Positions 9,436 to 18,585 are shown, counted from the stretch's first letter. The stretch is 64,000 nt of DNA from Bog-473 sp963838835 (GCA_963838835.1 CAWITA010000026.1:62001-126000), one strand, 5' to 3'. Notes: generated from the sequence alone by a model not told the origin. Program-made: numbers and translations.

Positions 9436-9999
9436 TTAGGACTCCTCCGTACCGGCAAGCGTTGGCGAGGCCATCTTCTGGTCCCGCGGGACGTCCGGTT
9501 CGCTCCGTTGCCAGTCTCCGGACCTCCCGCCCGATTTGTGCCAGAGGGTGAGCTCCTCCACGGACACCTCGGGGTCGAGCTCGAGCAAGGAAAAGACCAG
9601 CGTGAGGGCCGCAACGGCACAGGCGGTGAGGGCCTCCATCTCCACCCCGGTTCGTTCGACGATCTCAGTGACCGCCGTGATCTCAATCCGGTGCGTGGAC
9701 ACTTTCACGTCCACCGATACATGGTCGACCCTGATGGTGTGGCAGAGAGGCACGAGAGAGGACGTCTGCTTGGCACCCTGGATGCCGGCGACACGTGCAG
9801 CCTCCACCGGGTCCACCCCTTTCCCGATGTCGCCGAGTGCCGCGACGGCGTCGACCGTGGTGACGACAGCGCAGCGCGCCACGGCGATTCTGCGTGTCAG
9901 AGGTTTGGCAGTGACGTCGACCATGTGGGCGCGGCCCTGTTCGTCGAGGTGAGTGAGGGTTCCTGCGGCCGGGGTCCGGCCGTCCGGTTGAGCGGTCAC
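9436..9999 (-). CDS. moaC: Cyclic pyranopterin monophosphate synthase MoaC
   Basis: Second enzyme of molybdenum cofactor synthesis; turns the MoaA product into cyclic pyranopterin monophosphate. Family hallmarks are GIQGAKQTSSLVPLCHTI, then VDHVSVDVKV and GVEMEALTACAVAALTL. The GTG at 9999 is taken as the start, giving 187 residues, because it overlaps the moaD stop as GTGA and the domain (LTHLDEQGRAHMVDV) starts soon after. A C-terminal tail of about 25 polar residues beyond the normal end (SGGRSGDWQRSEPD) is unusual. Last gene of the moaE-moaA-moaD-moaC run. Confidence 0.93.
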   Translation of the reverse strand: MTAQPDGRTPAAGTLTHLDEQGRAHMVDVTAKPLTRRIAVARCAVVTTVDAVAALGDIGKGVDPVEAARVAGIQGAKQTSSLVPLCHTIRVDHVSVDVKVSTHRIEITAVTEIVERTGVEMEALTACAVAALTLVFSLLELDPEVSVEELTLWHKSGGRSGDWQRSEPDVPRDQKMASPTLAGTEES

Positions 10000-10238
10000 G
10001 CGCAGCCCCCCGACACCGGCGGTATCACTGCCACCTCGTCGTCGTCGCTGACAGGAGTATCCGGGTTCGCCTCCTCGCCGTTCACCCAAAGGCGGGACCC
10101 GTCGAGAACGGTAGAGAACGGTTCCCCGAACCGCTCCCTCGCCCCAGCGACGATGGTGGCAACGTCGTTCCCGGGCACGAGGGCATCGGACGTGCCCGCC
10201 GCCTCTCTCGCCGGCCCGAACAAACGGAGGCGAGCCAT
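9996..10238 (-). CDS. moaD: Molybdopterin synthase small subunit MoaD (GG followed by CA)
   Basis: Ubiquitin-like sulfur carrier of molybdopterin synthase. It starts MARLRLFGPAREAAG and has the beta-grasp layout, with ADxDEVAVIPPVSGG-like ending (DDDEVAVIPPVSGG). The Gly-Gly tail is normally the very C-terminus, since it is adenylated and then thiocarboxylated. Here the frame adds Cys-Ala before TGA, so the tail would have to be trimmed, as some sulfur carriers are, or the end is misread. It begins two bases after the moaA stop and overlaps moaC by four. Confidence 0.9.
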   Translation of the reverse strand: MARLRLFGPAREAAGTSDALVPGNDVATIVAGARERFGEPFSTVLDGSRLWVNGEEANPDTPVSDDDEVAVIPPVSGGCA

Positions 10239-10240
10239 CG

Positions 10241-11302
10241 CTACCCGCCGATCATCGACATCGATCGCAACGGGCTGAGGAACTCCGGCTCGTTGATCCC
10301 ATGGCCGGGATGCTTGGCCCAGACCGCTGCCCGCAAGAGGAGGGAGAGTTCGGCATCGGTGCCGTCCTTGCGCATGATGTCACGCACGGTTGCTTCATCG
10401 TTGGTGAAGAGGCAGTTCCGTACCGCCCCGTCCGCAGTGAGCCGGAGGCGGTTGCACGAGCCACAGAAAGGCTCCGTGACGCTCGAAATGAGGCCGATCT
10501 CGCCGACCCCGTCGCTGAAGCGGAAACGCTCCGCTGGAGCGCCGCCGGGGTCCGGCAACGGCTCCAAGGGCCAATGGGCGGAAATCCGATCGAAGACCTC
10601 GCGGCCCGATACGAGCCGGGCGCGATCCCACTCTCCCTGGGCATCGAGTGGCATGAACTCGATGAACCGCACGATCCGCCCGGTCGCGCGGGCGAAGGAG
10701 GCGAAGTCCAGGATCTCGTCGTCGTTGCGGCCTCGTAAGAGCACCACGTTCACCTTCAACGGAGTCAGCCCGGCCGCCTCGGCGGCATCCATGGAGCGCA
10801 AAACGTCGCTGAGGACGCCCCGCCGGCGGATTGCCGCGAAGCGCTCGGGTTGCAGGGAATCACAGCTCACGTTCACCCGTCGCAGACCGGCAGAGGCCAG
10901 CTTCTCGGCCATGCCGGCCAGCTCCGTCCCATTGGTGGTCACCGCCAGGTCCTCGAACCCGAGCGCGGCCAACCGGGCGATGAGCTCCGGGAGCCCCTTG
11001 CGCACGAGCGGCTCCCCGCCTGTGATCCGTAGCGCCGTCACACCGAGGCTCCGGGCCACCCGAGCCACCCGCGTGATCTCGTCGAACGTGAGGAGCTGGT
11101 CCATGGGGAGAAACGAAAGCCCCTCCTCGGGCATGCAGTAGACGCAGCGCAAGTTGCAGCGATCGGTGACCGAGATGCGAAGGTCGTCGTGCACGCGCCC
11201 GTAGCGGTCGACAAGAGGGCCCTCAACCGGCATAGCGGACGCCGCGTCCTTTGTGCTCCGGTGGGGCCGTACTGAGACGGCGACGCGGACGGGAGCTGTC
11301 AT
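10241..11302 (-). CDS. moaA: GTP 3',8-cyclase MoaA (radical SAM)
   Basis: First enzyme of molybdenum cofactor synthesis, a radical SAM protein acting on GTP. The N-terminal cluster motif is C49-x3-C53-x2-C56 in RCNLRCVYCMPEEG. The SAM-binding ITGGEPL and the C-terminal cluster region (EPFCGSCNRLRL and VRNCLF) are present. It ends with the Gly-Gly required for activity (SMIGG). The start is the ATG at 11302, giving 353 residues; the open frame runs upstream into moaE but without family sequence. The gap to moaE is 10 bases and to moaD two. Confidence 0.95.
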   Translation of the reverse strand: MTAPVRVAVSVRPHRSTKDAASAMPVEGPLVDRYGRVHDDLRISVTDRCNLRCVYCMPEEGLSFLPMDQLLTFDEITRVARVARSLGVTALRITGGEPLVRKGLPELIARLAALGFEDLAVTTNGTELAGMAEKLASAGLRRVNVSCDSLQPERFAAIRRRGVLSDVLRSMDAAEAAGLTPLKVNVVLLRGRNDDEILDFASFARATGRIVRFIEFMPLDAQGEWDRARLVSGREVFDRISAHWPLEPLPDPGGAPAERFRFSDGVGEIGLISSVTEPFCGSCNRLRLTADGAVRNCLFTNDEATVRDIMRKDGTDAELSLLLRAAVWAKHPGHGINEPEFLSPLRSMSMIGG

Positions 11303-11312
11303 GGGGCCACCC

Positions 11313-11843
11313 TCACCGTGCGGACGCCTGGTCGCGGCCGGCAGCGTCGAGGTCGTCGGAGCAGAGGGTCCAGTCCGTGCCACCGCTCCATGTCTCGCGC
11401 TTCCAGATAGGGACGGTGTGCTTGAGGGTGTCGATGCAGAACTGTGCTGCCGCGAACGCTTCGGCGCGATGCGGTGTGGACGCCACCACGACCACTGACA
11501 CCTCTCCCACCTCGAGCCTCCCGACCCGGTGGAGCAACACCAGGCGGCCGATCTCTCCCCAGCGCTCTCGGGCGGCAGCGGCCACCCGTGTGAGCCGCGG
11601 GGCGACCTGCTCGACGTATGCCTCATATTCCAGCCATGTCACGCCGGGACGGCCATCGGAGTGGTCACGCACCGTGCCGCAGAAGGTCACGATCCCACCG
11701 CACCCAGGGAGGATCGCCCACCGCCACGCCGTCTCAACCGGCAGAGGCCCGATGCCGACACCGACCCAGTCACCGCCTCTGGGCGGAGTCAGTTCGGCCA
11801 GGGTCGCCGGGCCATTCTCGAAGTTCTCTTGAGCGTCCGTCAC
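11313..11843 (-). CDS. moaE: Molybdopterin synthase catalytic subunit MoaE
   Basis: Large subunit of molybdopterin synthase, partner of MoaD. Diagnostic segments are GGIVTFCGTVRDHSDGR, LEYEAYVE, HRVGRLEVGEVSVVV and the active-site region LKHTVPIWKRETWSGG with its conserved lysines. The length of 176 residues is slightly long because of an N-terminal extension. The GTG start at 11843 follows a G-rich ribosome site (AAAGGGG). First gene of the moaE-moaA-moaD-moaC run; mogA lies 117 bases upstream on the same strand. Confidence 0.93.
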   Translation of the reverse strand: MTDAQENFENGPATLAELTPPRGGDWVGVGIGPLPVETAWRWAILPGCGGIVTFCGTVRDHSDGRPGVTWLEYEAYVEQVAPRLTRVAAAARERWGEIGRLVLLHRVGRLEVGEVSVVVVASTPHRAEAFAAAQFCIDTLKHTVPIWKRETWSGGTDWTLCSDDLDAAGRDQASAR

Positions 11844-11960
11844 TGCCGCCCCTTTCCGGGCGCCTCACGGGAGAGACCATTCATCAGATTAATCAGGGCA
11901 CGGCGCAGATCTTCCTCGCTCTATCGCTGCGTTCCGATACCGCACTCCGACGTCCAGACG

Positions 11961-12428
11961 TCAATGTGGTTGGTCCCCTGCCAGCAACTCAAGCGCGTGG
12001 CCGAGCACATCTACCACCGCCTCCATGGATTCCACCGCACCCCGCGGGGAGCCCGGGACGTTGAGGATGAGACAGCTCCCGACGGACCCCGCCAGCCCTC
12101 GGGAGAGACGTCCGAGCGGACTCACGGAGCGCATGGCCTCGGCCAGGCCGGGGGCCTCGCGCTCGAGGACGGCGCGGGTCGCCTCCGGGGTCACGTCGGT
12201 CGGCGAGAATCCCGTGCCCCCCGTCGTCACGACGAGTCCCGCGAAGCCAGTTGACAGCTCAACGAGAGCGGCCGAAACCGGGGCGATCCCGTCGGGTACA
12301 ACGCGTCGATCGACGATGCGAAACCCGTGCTCGACGAGGATGCGGGTCAGCTCGTCACCGGATCGGTCCTCGCGCGCACCCACGCTGGCCGATTCGGAGA
12401 CAGTGAGGATCTTCGCATCGAGGCCCAT
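11961..12428 (-). CDS. mogA: Molybdopterin adenylyltransferase MogA/MoaB-type
   Basis: Activates molybdopterin with ATP before metal insertion. The 155 residues show the MogA/MoaB fold: ILTVSESASVGAREDRSGD, VVTTGGTGFSPTDVTPEAT and the LILNVPGSPRGAVESM loop. The usual Arg before DVTPEAT is Thr here (SPTDV), a departure from most relatives. Starting at the ATG at 12428 gives the normal family length; the frame stays open upstream but without homology. Divergent from the PPOX-fold gene, with 78 bases between starts. Confidence 0.9.
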   Translation of the reverse strand: MGLDAKILTVSESASVGAREDRSGDELTRILVEHGFRIVDRRVVPDGIAPVSAALVELSTGFAGLVVTTGGTGFSPTDVTPEATRAVLEREAPGLAEAMRSVSPLGRLSRGLAGSVGSCLILNVPGSPRGAVESMEAVVDVLGHALELLAGDQPH

Positions 12429-12506
12429 GACCGGCACGAGGCTACCGGGGAGGAAGCCGTGGCACCGCAAGGAGTAGCAGCGGAGGCGAAGCGCGATAAT
12501 GCATCC

Positions 12507-13073
12507 GTGGCCAAGACTTACGACGGGATCGACCAGACGCTGTCCGAGTGGATGTCGAACCAGTCGGTCTTCTTCGTGTCGACGGCCCCACTCGATCCGC
12601 AAGGCTCGGTGAACTGCTCGCCCAAGGGCAACCGCGACGAGTTCGCCGTACTCAATGAACGCACGGTGGCCTTCCTCGACCAGACAGGGAGTGGTGTCGA
12701 GACCATCGCTCATCTCCGGGAGAACGGCCGGATCGTGATCATGCTCTGCGCCTTCGCGGGCCCGCCGCGAATCGTGCGCTTGCACGGGACGGGACGGGTC
12801 GTGCTGGCCGACGACCCGGACTTCGAAGCGCTCGCCGCCCGTTTCGCCGGCGGTGCAGGCATGGGGGTCCGCTCGGTCATCGTCGTCGACGTGCGGCGGG
12901 TGTCGGACTCGTGCGGCTACGGCGTGCCCCTGATGACTTTGGAGGGTCATCGGCCCACCATGGACCAGTGGTCATCCCGCAAGGGGAGGGAGGGCATCCG
13001 CGAGTACTGGGCCGAGAAGAACGTCGCCAGCATCGACGGCCTCAGCGGGATCGAACCTTCGCCACCGCAATAA
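12507..13073 (+). CDS. Pyridoxamine 5'-phosphate oxidase-fold protein
   Basis: A 188-residue split-barrel protein of the PPOX class, which usually binds FMN, F420 or haem. Characteristic stretches are QSVFFVSTAPLDPQGSVNCS, DQTGSGVETIAHLRENGR and RIVRLHGTGRVV, all typical of a common actinobacterial subfamily of unknown substrate. The start is taken at the GTG at 12507 (VAKTYDGIDQ), where homologues begin. It is divergent from mogA and convergent with moeA. Nothing in it suggests a molybdenum role beyond location. Confidence 0.85.
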   Translation: MAKTYDGIDQTLSEWMSNQSVFFVSTAPLDPQGSVNCSPKGNRDEFAVLNERTVAFLDQTGSGVETIAHLRENGRIVIMLCAFAGPPRIVRLHGTGRVVLADDPDFEALAARFAGGAGMGVRSVIVVDVRRVSDSCGYGVPLMTLEGHRPTMDQWSSRKGREGIREYWAEKNVASIDGLSGIEPSPPQ

Positions 13074-13110
13074 TATGCGCCCTAGGTGAGCTCAACCTCG
13101 ACGTCCACGT

Positions 13111-14364
13111 TCACCAGGGTTCTCGCTGCGAGGTCGGCACTCCGTCAGCGTCAAGGAGGAGGATCTCCACGCACTCACCGGCGTGCACGCCCTCACCGTC
13201 CGGCAACAACGCGAGAGCATTGGATTGCGCCATGACGCGCAGCATGTGTGAGTCTTGGCCGCCCGCCAATCGCACTCCCAACACCCCGTCCATTCCGATG
13301 CGGGCCGTTACCCTCACCAAGTGCAACTTGCCGTCTCGAGGGCGGGGGAAGTCCACCTCGGCGACCGCGGCCAGGCGTGGTCGATCGAGCACGGCGCAGC
13401 CGGCCATCGAGCGAAGCGCGGGCCGGACGAACAACTCGTAGGACACGAGAGCCGACACCGGGTTCCCGGCAAGGCCGAAGACCGGTGTCCCGGTCTCCCT
13501 GAGCACCCCGAAGGCGAAGGGTTTGGCCGGTTTGATGGCGACCTGCATCGAACGCATGGTGGGTCCGCTCAGCTCCTTGAGCACGGCCTTCATCACGTCG
13601 CGGTCACCGACGCTCACTCCTCCACTCGAGACGATGGCACCGCACCGGGATCCTGCCTCTTCGAGCAGGCCGGTGAGGGCCGCCTCGTCGTCGCCGGCCA
13701 CACCGAGGTCGACGGTACCGAAGCCGTCTGCTTGCAGCTGGGCGAGCAGCGCCGGCCGGTTGGCGTCGCGGATCTTCCCTGGCGCCAAGGTGCCAGCGGA
13801 CGTGATCAGCTCGTCGCCGGTAGAGAGAACGCCCACGGTGGGGCGGGGGTGGACGAGAAGCTGCTCGACCCCGATGCTCGACAGCACGCCCACGTGGGCG
13901 GGAGCCGAGGGACGTCCCGGGAGAGAAGACCTCGTCGCCCGCCCGAATATCGCTCCCAGCCTCTCGTATGAATGTGCCAGGAGCCACGGATTCCTCGACG
14001 ACCACGATCGAACCGTCCGATTCGACGCGGGTGCGCTCGACCATGCACACGGCGTCAGCACCGGGCGGCACCGGTGCCCCCGTCATGATGCGAACCGACT
14101 CACCGGCCAATACGGATGTCGTCGCGTTGTCCCCTGCCATTACGGTGCCCACCACGCGAAGACGTGCTGGTGGACGCGCGGTATCGGCGGCTCGGACCGC
14201 GTACCCGTCCATGGACGAAATTCGCAAAGGGCGGAACGGCCTCGGCGGCCCGGATGGCTTCGGCTAGGACACGACCTGAGGCGTCGTTTACCGCCACTCG
14301 CCTGGGGGCGAGGACTCCACAGGCGGAGAGGACGAATTGCTCGAGCTTCTGAGACCGGGATCAT
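13111..14364 (-). pseudogene. moeA: Molybdopterin molybdotransferase MoeA, three frameshifts
   Basis: MoeA inserts molybdate into adenylated molybdopterin. The protein is clear but spread over three frames: MIPVSEAR from the ATG at 14364, then FVLSACGVLAPRR through AEAVPPFAN, then SSMDGYAVRAAD through DEVFSPGTSL, then PAHVGVLSSIGVEQL to the end. The last frame holds VGVLSTGDEL and VSSGGVSVGDRD, and the C-terminal beta domain is whole. Shifts lie near 14340, 14219 and 13905, and each reads as one extra base. Because the three add up to one codon, the last frame matches the first. Length with shifts repaired is about 417 residues, normal. Either a recent pseudogene or assembly error. Confidence 0.85.
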
Positions 14365-14559
14365 CTGGGTGGGTGGCGGAGTCGGTGGCACGAGACGGTT
14401 CACCGGAGTGATGGTACCGATGACCCAGGGACGCCATGAGGGGGTCGCCCGCCCTGGGCTGCGACCCGGGATCTCGCAGGTGACGCGGCGGTAGTGTGCG
14501 CGGTAAGACAGATGTGTCACTAGGTACCGAAGGTCATACTTTCTCAACAGGGAGTTGAC

Positions 14560-15171
14560 ATGGCAAAGCCGACAAGAGGATTTCTTGGTCGAGGGAAGGC
14601 CGCCCGAGATCCGCGTCTCCCTCCAGGTCAGTATGACGCAGGTGACCAGTGGCCCATCCTGAATGCGGAAGTCACCCCGCAGCCTGACCTGGTGTCGTGG
14701 TCGTTCTCGGTCGAGGGCCTCGTCGCCCATCCGACATCCTGGACCTGGGACGAGATCCACACCCTGCCGGGTTCCGCATTTGCCGGTGACATCCACTGCG
14801 TGACCACCTGGTCCAAACTCGGCGTGCAATTCAGTGGTGTCTCGGTCGACACGCTTCTCGGCATCGCCGGATTGGAACCGGCAGCGACCCACGTGCTGGC
14901 CTTCTCGAGTACCGGGTATACGACCAATCTGCCGCTTGCAGATGTCACCGGTGGTCAAGCTTGGGTGGTTTGGGAGTACGAGGGCGCCCCACTGCCAATC
15001 GAACACGGCGGACCGGCGCGCCTGTTGGTGCCGCATCTCTATTTTTGGAAGAGTGCGAAATGGGTGGCCGGATTGCGGGTGCTCGACCACGATGAACCGG
15101 GGTTCTGGGAACGCAACGGCTACCACGATCGGGGAGATCCGTGGCTCGAGCAGCGATACCAGGGCGATTAG
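14560..15171 (+). CDS. Sulfite oxidase-fold molybdopterin oxidoreductase, cytoplasmic
   Basis: Small molybdoenzyme with the sulfite-oxidase/MsrP catalytic fold and no dimerisation domain (203 residues). The molybdenum-ligand cysteine is Cys80 in GDIHCVTTWSKLG, and the cofactor loops STGYTTNLPL, EHGGPARLLVPHLYFWKSAKW and GFWERNGYH are all present. No Tat or Sec signal is seen, so it should act in the cytoplasm. The next gene, a flavin reductase overlapping its end, is the likely electron partner. Substrate unknown. A torn paralogue of this gene lies at 20922-23944. Confidence 0.92.
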   Translation: MAKPTRGFLGRGKAARDPRLPPGQYDAGDQWPILNAEVTPQPDLVSWSFSVEGLVAHPTSWTWDEIHTLPGSAFAGDIHCVTTWSKLGVQFSGVSVDTLLGIAGLEPAATHVLAFSSTGYTTNLPLADVTGGQAWVVWEYEGAPLPIEHGGPARLLVPHLYFWKSAKWVAGLRVLDHDEPGFWERNGYHDRGDPWLEQRYQGD

Positions 15172-15887
15172 GAGTGACCACTGATCGAAAAGCTGGCGAT
15201 CCTTGGCAGGTGGCCGTGGTCACCGAGATCCGGCCGGAGACCCGAACCGCCAAGACTTTTCGCTTGACCCTTACGACGCCCACGCCTCAGCTTGCAGGGC
15301 AGTACTACGTGGTGCGGCTCACCGCACCCGACGGGTACACGGCATCGCGGTCGTATTCGGTGGCGTCGGCCCCTAACGATTCTGGCGAGATCGAGCTCAC
15401 TGTGGAGCGACTCGAAGGCGGCGAGGTCTCGGAGTTCCTCCATGACGAGGTCATGGTCGGCGACGAGCTCGAGGTCCGCGGACCAATCGGTCTTTGGTTC
15501 GTCTGGGAAGCCGAGACTCCGGCCATCCTCGTCGGCGGTGGATCTGGCATCGTGCCCCTGATGGCCATGCTGCGACTGGCCCGTCAGGCTGGGCGCTCCG
15601 ACCTGCTTCGAATGGCAGTCTCAGTTCGAACGCCAGATGACCTCTACTACGCCCATGAGCTCCCCGGACCGGAGACGACTGTTGCTTACACCCGTACGGT
15701 CCCTCCGTCCTCTCCGCTGCCCCCCCGTCGGCTCTCCGAACAGGATCTTGCTCCTCTGTTGCTCCCTCAGGCGACCGCCTTCGTGTGCGGCTCGCCGGGC
15801 TTCGCCGACTTCGCGAGTGGGCTGCTCCTAGGGCTCGGTCAATCCGTGGACAGGATCCGGGTTGAACGATTTGGCCCCACCAGTTAG
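15141..15887 (+). CDS. Ferredoxin-NADP reductase-type FAD/NAD(P)H oxidoreductase
   Basis: A 248-residue flavoprotein: FAD-binding RSYSVASA in the first half, NAD(P)-binding VGGGSGIVPLMAMLRLA and the C-terminal CGSPGFADFASGLL motif. No [2Fe-2S] cysteine cluster is present, so it would pass electrons directly to a partner. I use the GTG at 15141, which has GGGGAG five bases upstream; the GTG at 15174 is possible but its purine run abuts the codon. The 31-base overlap with the sulfite-oxidase-like gene implies coupling, which fits a two-component enzyme. Confidence 0.88.
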   Translation: MARAAIPGRLGVTTDRKAGDPWQVAVVTEIRPETRTAKTFRLTLTTPTPQLAGQYYVVRLTAPDGYTASRSYSVASAPNDSGEIELTVERLEGGEVSEFLHDEVMVGDELEVRGPIGLWFVWEAETPAILVGGGSGIVPLMAMLRLARQAGRSDLLRMAVSVRTPDDLYYAHELPGPETTVAYTRTVPPSSPLPPRRLSEQDLAPLLLPQATAFVCGSPGFADFASGLLLGLGQSVDRIRVERFGPTS

Positions 15888-16169
15888 CTCCATCCCCTCG
15901 AGAGAAGGACCAAAATCCTCGTTAGATCGTTCGAAGGGCCAGTCCGTCCGAGCCATCCGGAGCTGCCGGGCCGGCGTTGTGACCTGCTCGATGCCGTCCA
16001 AGTCATGGGTACATTGCCTTCATGGCCCAGGTCATTGTTCGTCTCCGATGACCGCCTGCCCGGTCTGCGCGTGCATCCGTTTGAGCGCTACCAAGGCTGT
16101 GTTTTGCCCGTACCCAACTCGGCGACCCCGTAGCGAGACCCTCGGGCGCACCGCCGATTTGGAGTATTG

Positions 16170-18002
16170 ATGAGAGCCGGAGCCTCCAACTCTGCGATTG
16201 CCCGCGAGCCGCTGCCCAAGCGGGTTGAGTCAGACCAGTCCGCCCGCCAGCCTGTTGGGACGTTGTTGTCGGTCAACGTCGGGTTACCGAAGGACGTGCC
16301 CTGGCAAGGGAGAACCGTCTTTACAGCGGTCTTCAAGTACCCCGTGTCCGGTTCCCGCCGGGTAGGCAGGCTCAATGTTGACGGCGATAGTCAAGGCGAT
16401 TTGAAGGGGCACGGCGGCGAGCAGCGTGCTGTGTTTGTTTATCAAATCGAGTCGTATCGGTACTGGGAACGCGAGCTTGGACGACATGACTTCGAGTACG
16501 GACAGTTCGGCGAGAACTTCACTGTGGAGGGACTAGGCGACGACGAGGTATGCATTGGCGATCGCTACCGGATTGGCAGCGCGATCTTCGAGGTAACGCA
16601 ACCTCGCGTCACCTGCTATCGGGTTGGAATCCGCATGAATGACCCGCAGATTCCCGCGTTGCTCGTTTCTCATCACCGTCCAGGATTTTATTTCCGGGTG
16701 CTCACAGAGGGCGAGGTAAAGGCGGGAGACAAAATCATCAAGCTCTCCTCGGGGCCCGAGCAGTTGACAGTCGCCGACGTTGACGCGCTGCTTTACCTCC
16801 CCGGCCACACGCGCCAAGGGCTGCTCCGTGCGCTCCGGGTTCCCGCCCTCAGCCCCGGCTGGCAGGATTCGTTTCGAGCGCTGCTGAATGAGGAACCCGG
16901 CAGTGGCAACGCCGGCCTGGCGGTAACGAGCCCGCCTCCCGCCTGGCCCGGCTTTCGTCAGGTGATCGTCAAGGCAATCACGCGCGAAAGCAACTCGGTG
17001 ATCTCGCTGCGCCTCGAGGACCCCACGGGCGCTCCACTACCCGCGGCCCGTTCGGGTCAGTACATCACTCTGCGAGTCCAGCCCAGCGGGCGGAACCGAG
17101 CCCTGCTGCGCAACTACTCGCTCTCCGGACCACCCGGGGCGGATTACTACCGGATCACTGTCAAGCGCGAACGCGGCGGCGCCGCCAGCGGCTATCTGCA
17201 CACACGTCTCGCCGTCGACGACCAACTCGACATTGCAGCACCACGCGGCACGTTCCTTCTTGATCAGACGGACGCGCCCGTGCTGCTGATCAGCGCCGGA
17301 ATCGGTGCCGCCCCCATTCTCGCCATGCTTCAGGCGCTGGCGCAGCAGCGCTCCGACCGAGAGATCTGGGGGCTGCACGGCGCACGCAACGGGCGTGAGC
17401 ACCCGTTCGCCTCGGAGGCCAGTGCCCTGCTCGGCTCGCTGCCGAACGCACGGGCCCACGTGTACTACAGCCGCCCTGGCCCGAAGGACGTTGAAGGCCG
17501 CGACTTCGACAAAGAGGGACGACTCACCGCGTCAGTGCTCGCCGAATTGAAGCCACCCTCCGATGCTGAGGCATACCTCTGTGGGCCCACAGCTTTCATG
17601 GACGAAATCAGCGCGGGTCTGGCCGCCTTAGGGTTCGATGCCTCTCGTATCCATACCGAGCCGTTCGGGCCGGCAGCGGGCGAGACACCGGGGATCGCCG
17701 CAGCCCCAGCGCGGGCGCCCCACCCACCCGCCGGCCAGCCCGGAGACGGCCCGACGATCGCATTCGCCCGTAGCGACCTCATGATCCCATGGAGCAGCGA
17801 CTACGGCTCGTTACTCGAACTCGCCGAGTCCTGCGACGTACCAGTCCGCTGGTCTTGCCGAACCGGCGTTTGCCAAACCTGCGAGACGACGCTCATCACG
17901 GGAGATGTCGACTACAGCCCCGACCCAGTTGAACCTCCCGCTGAGGGAAGCGTGTTCATCTGCTGCTCGCAGCCACGCGACGACATAACGCTCGATCTGT
18001 AA
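16170..18002 (+). CDS. MOSC - flavin reductase - [2Fe-2S] ferredoxin fusion protein
   Basis: A three-part protein of 610 residues. Residues about 30-200 are a YiiM-like MOSC domain, with GDLKGHGGEQRAVFVY, YGQFGENFTVEGL and the likely catalytic cysteine in TQPRVTCYRVGIR. A phthalate-dioxygenase-reductase-like part follows with LLRNYSLSGPP, SAGIGAAPILAML and YLCGPTAFMDE. The last 85 residues are a plant-type ferredoxin with CRTGVCQTC and a fourth cysteine in FICCSQ. MOSC enzymes reduce N-hydroxylated bases and amines with the molybdenum cofactor, so this may be a self-sufficient reductase taking electrons from NAD(P)H. ATG at 16170 follows GGAG; a TTG precedes it. Confidence 0.93.
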   Translation: MRAGASNSAIAREPLPKRVESDQSARQPVGTLLSVNVGLPKDVPWQGRTVFTAVFKYPVSGSRRVGRLNVDGDSQGDLKGHGGEQRAVFVYQIESYRYWERELGRHDFEYGQFGENFTVEGLGDDEVCIGDRYRIGSAIFEVTQPRVTCYRVGIRMNDPQIPALLVSHHRPGFYFRVLTEGEVKAGDKIIKLSSGPEQLTVADVDALLYLPGHTRQGLLRALRVPALSPGWQDSFRALLNEEPGSGNAGLAVTSPPPAWPGFRQVIVKAITRESNSVISLRLEDPTGAPLPAARSGQYITLRVQPSGRNRALLRNYSLSGPPGADYYRITVKRERGGAASGYLHTRLAVDDQLDIAAPRGTFLLDQTDAPVLLISAGIGAAPILAMLQALAQQRSDREIWGLHGARNGREHPFASEASALLGSLPNARAHVYYSRPGPKDVEGRDFDKEGRLTASVLAELKPPSDAEAYLCGPTAFMDEISAGLAALGFDASRIHTEPFGPAAGETPGIAAAPARAPHPPAGQPGDGPTIAFARSDLMIPWSSDYGSLLELAESCDVPVRWSCRTGVCQTCETTLITGDVDYSPDPVEPPAEGSVFICCSQPRDDITLDL

Positions 18003-18171
18003 CCGACGTGAGGGGTCGCAAGGCGGTGCTGACCGGCGGATGCATTCAAGGATGCCGCCCATGTTCTTTATTCTTTCACCGGACAGGTGTCGCCTGACCC
18101 ACGACACGCCAAATGTGAGCCCTAGACAACGACACCGGCGATGACCGCTGAATCGTGAATGCGGACAGGAT

Positions 18172-18396
18172 TCAGCTTGACTCGCTGGTGGCCTTTCGGT
18201 GATGTCGTGCGGCCCAGGCTAAACACGCCAAGCCCATCGCGACCGCTATTGCCCCCACGACCGCCCATTTGCCTTGGCCGCTCATTCCCGAACCTTGAAT
18301 GACTCTGGTTCCTTGGAGTATCCATACCGTGCCAACCGCGCAGAGCACAATCCCGATACCCGCTCGTACCCACATCGTTGGCTCCATTCTCGTCAC
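18172..18396 (-). CDS. Small two-segment membrane protein
   Basis: A 74-residue protein with two hydrophobic helices (about residues 8-28, IGIVLCAVGTVWILQG, and 44-64, WAVVGAIAVAMGLACLAWAA) and a basic C-terminus. The pattern RAGIGIVLC..G..WI.QG is a recurrent actinobacterial small membrane protein of unknown function. It could start at Met1 or Met4. It lies alone between the MOSC fusion and the Tat-type sulfite-oxidase gene on the other strand. Confidence 0.65.
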   Translation of the reverse strand: MTRMEPTMWVRAGIGIVLCAVGTVWILQGTRVIQGSGMSGQGKWAVVGAIAVAMGLACLAWAARHHRKATSESS

Positions 18397-18585
18397 AAGG
18401 ACCGCGATGACTCAGTCGCTTCGCCAGCCGATGGTAGTTCCCGGCGGCTCAACCATCTCTTGAAATACGGTTGACCCCCCGACAGGGGTTGCCGAACTGT
18501 CAAGTCCCTGAGACGTCAGCGAGTCGACACAACATCAGGAGGGGGCGATGCCGTCGGGTACCCCTGTAGCCATAGGCTGGCCTCG

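Noticed and set aside
11844..11960. Molybdenum cofactor riboswitch between mogA and moaE
   Set aside because: The 117-base gap is too short and I cannot fold the multi-stem Moco motif from it by eye.
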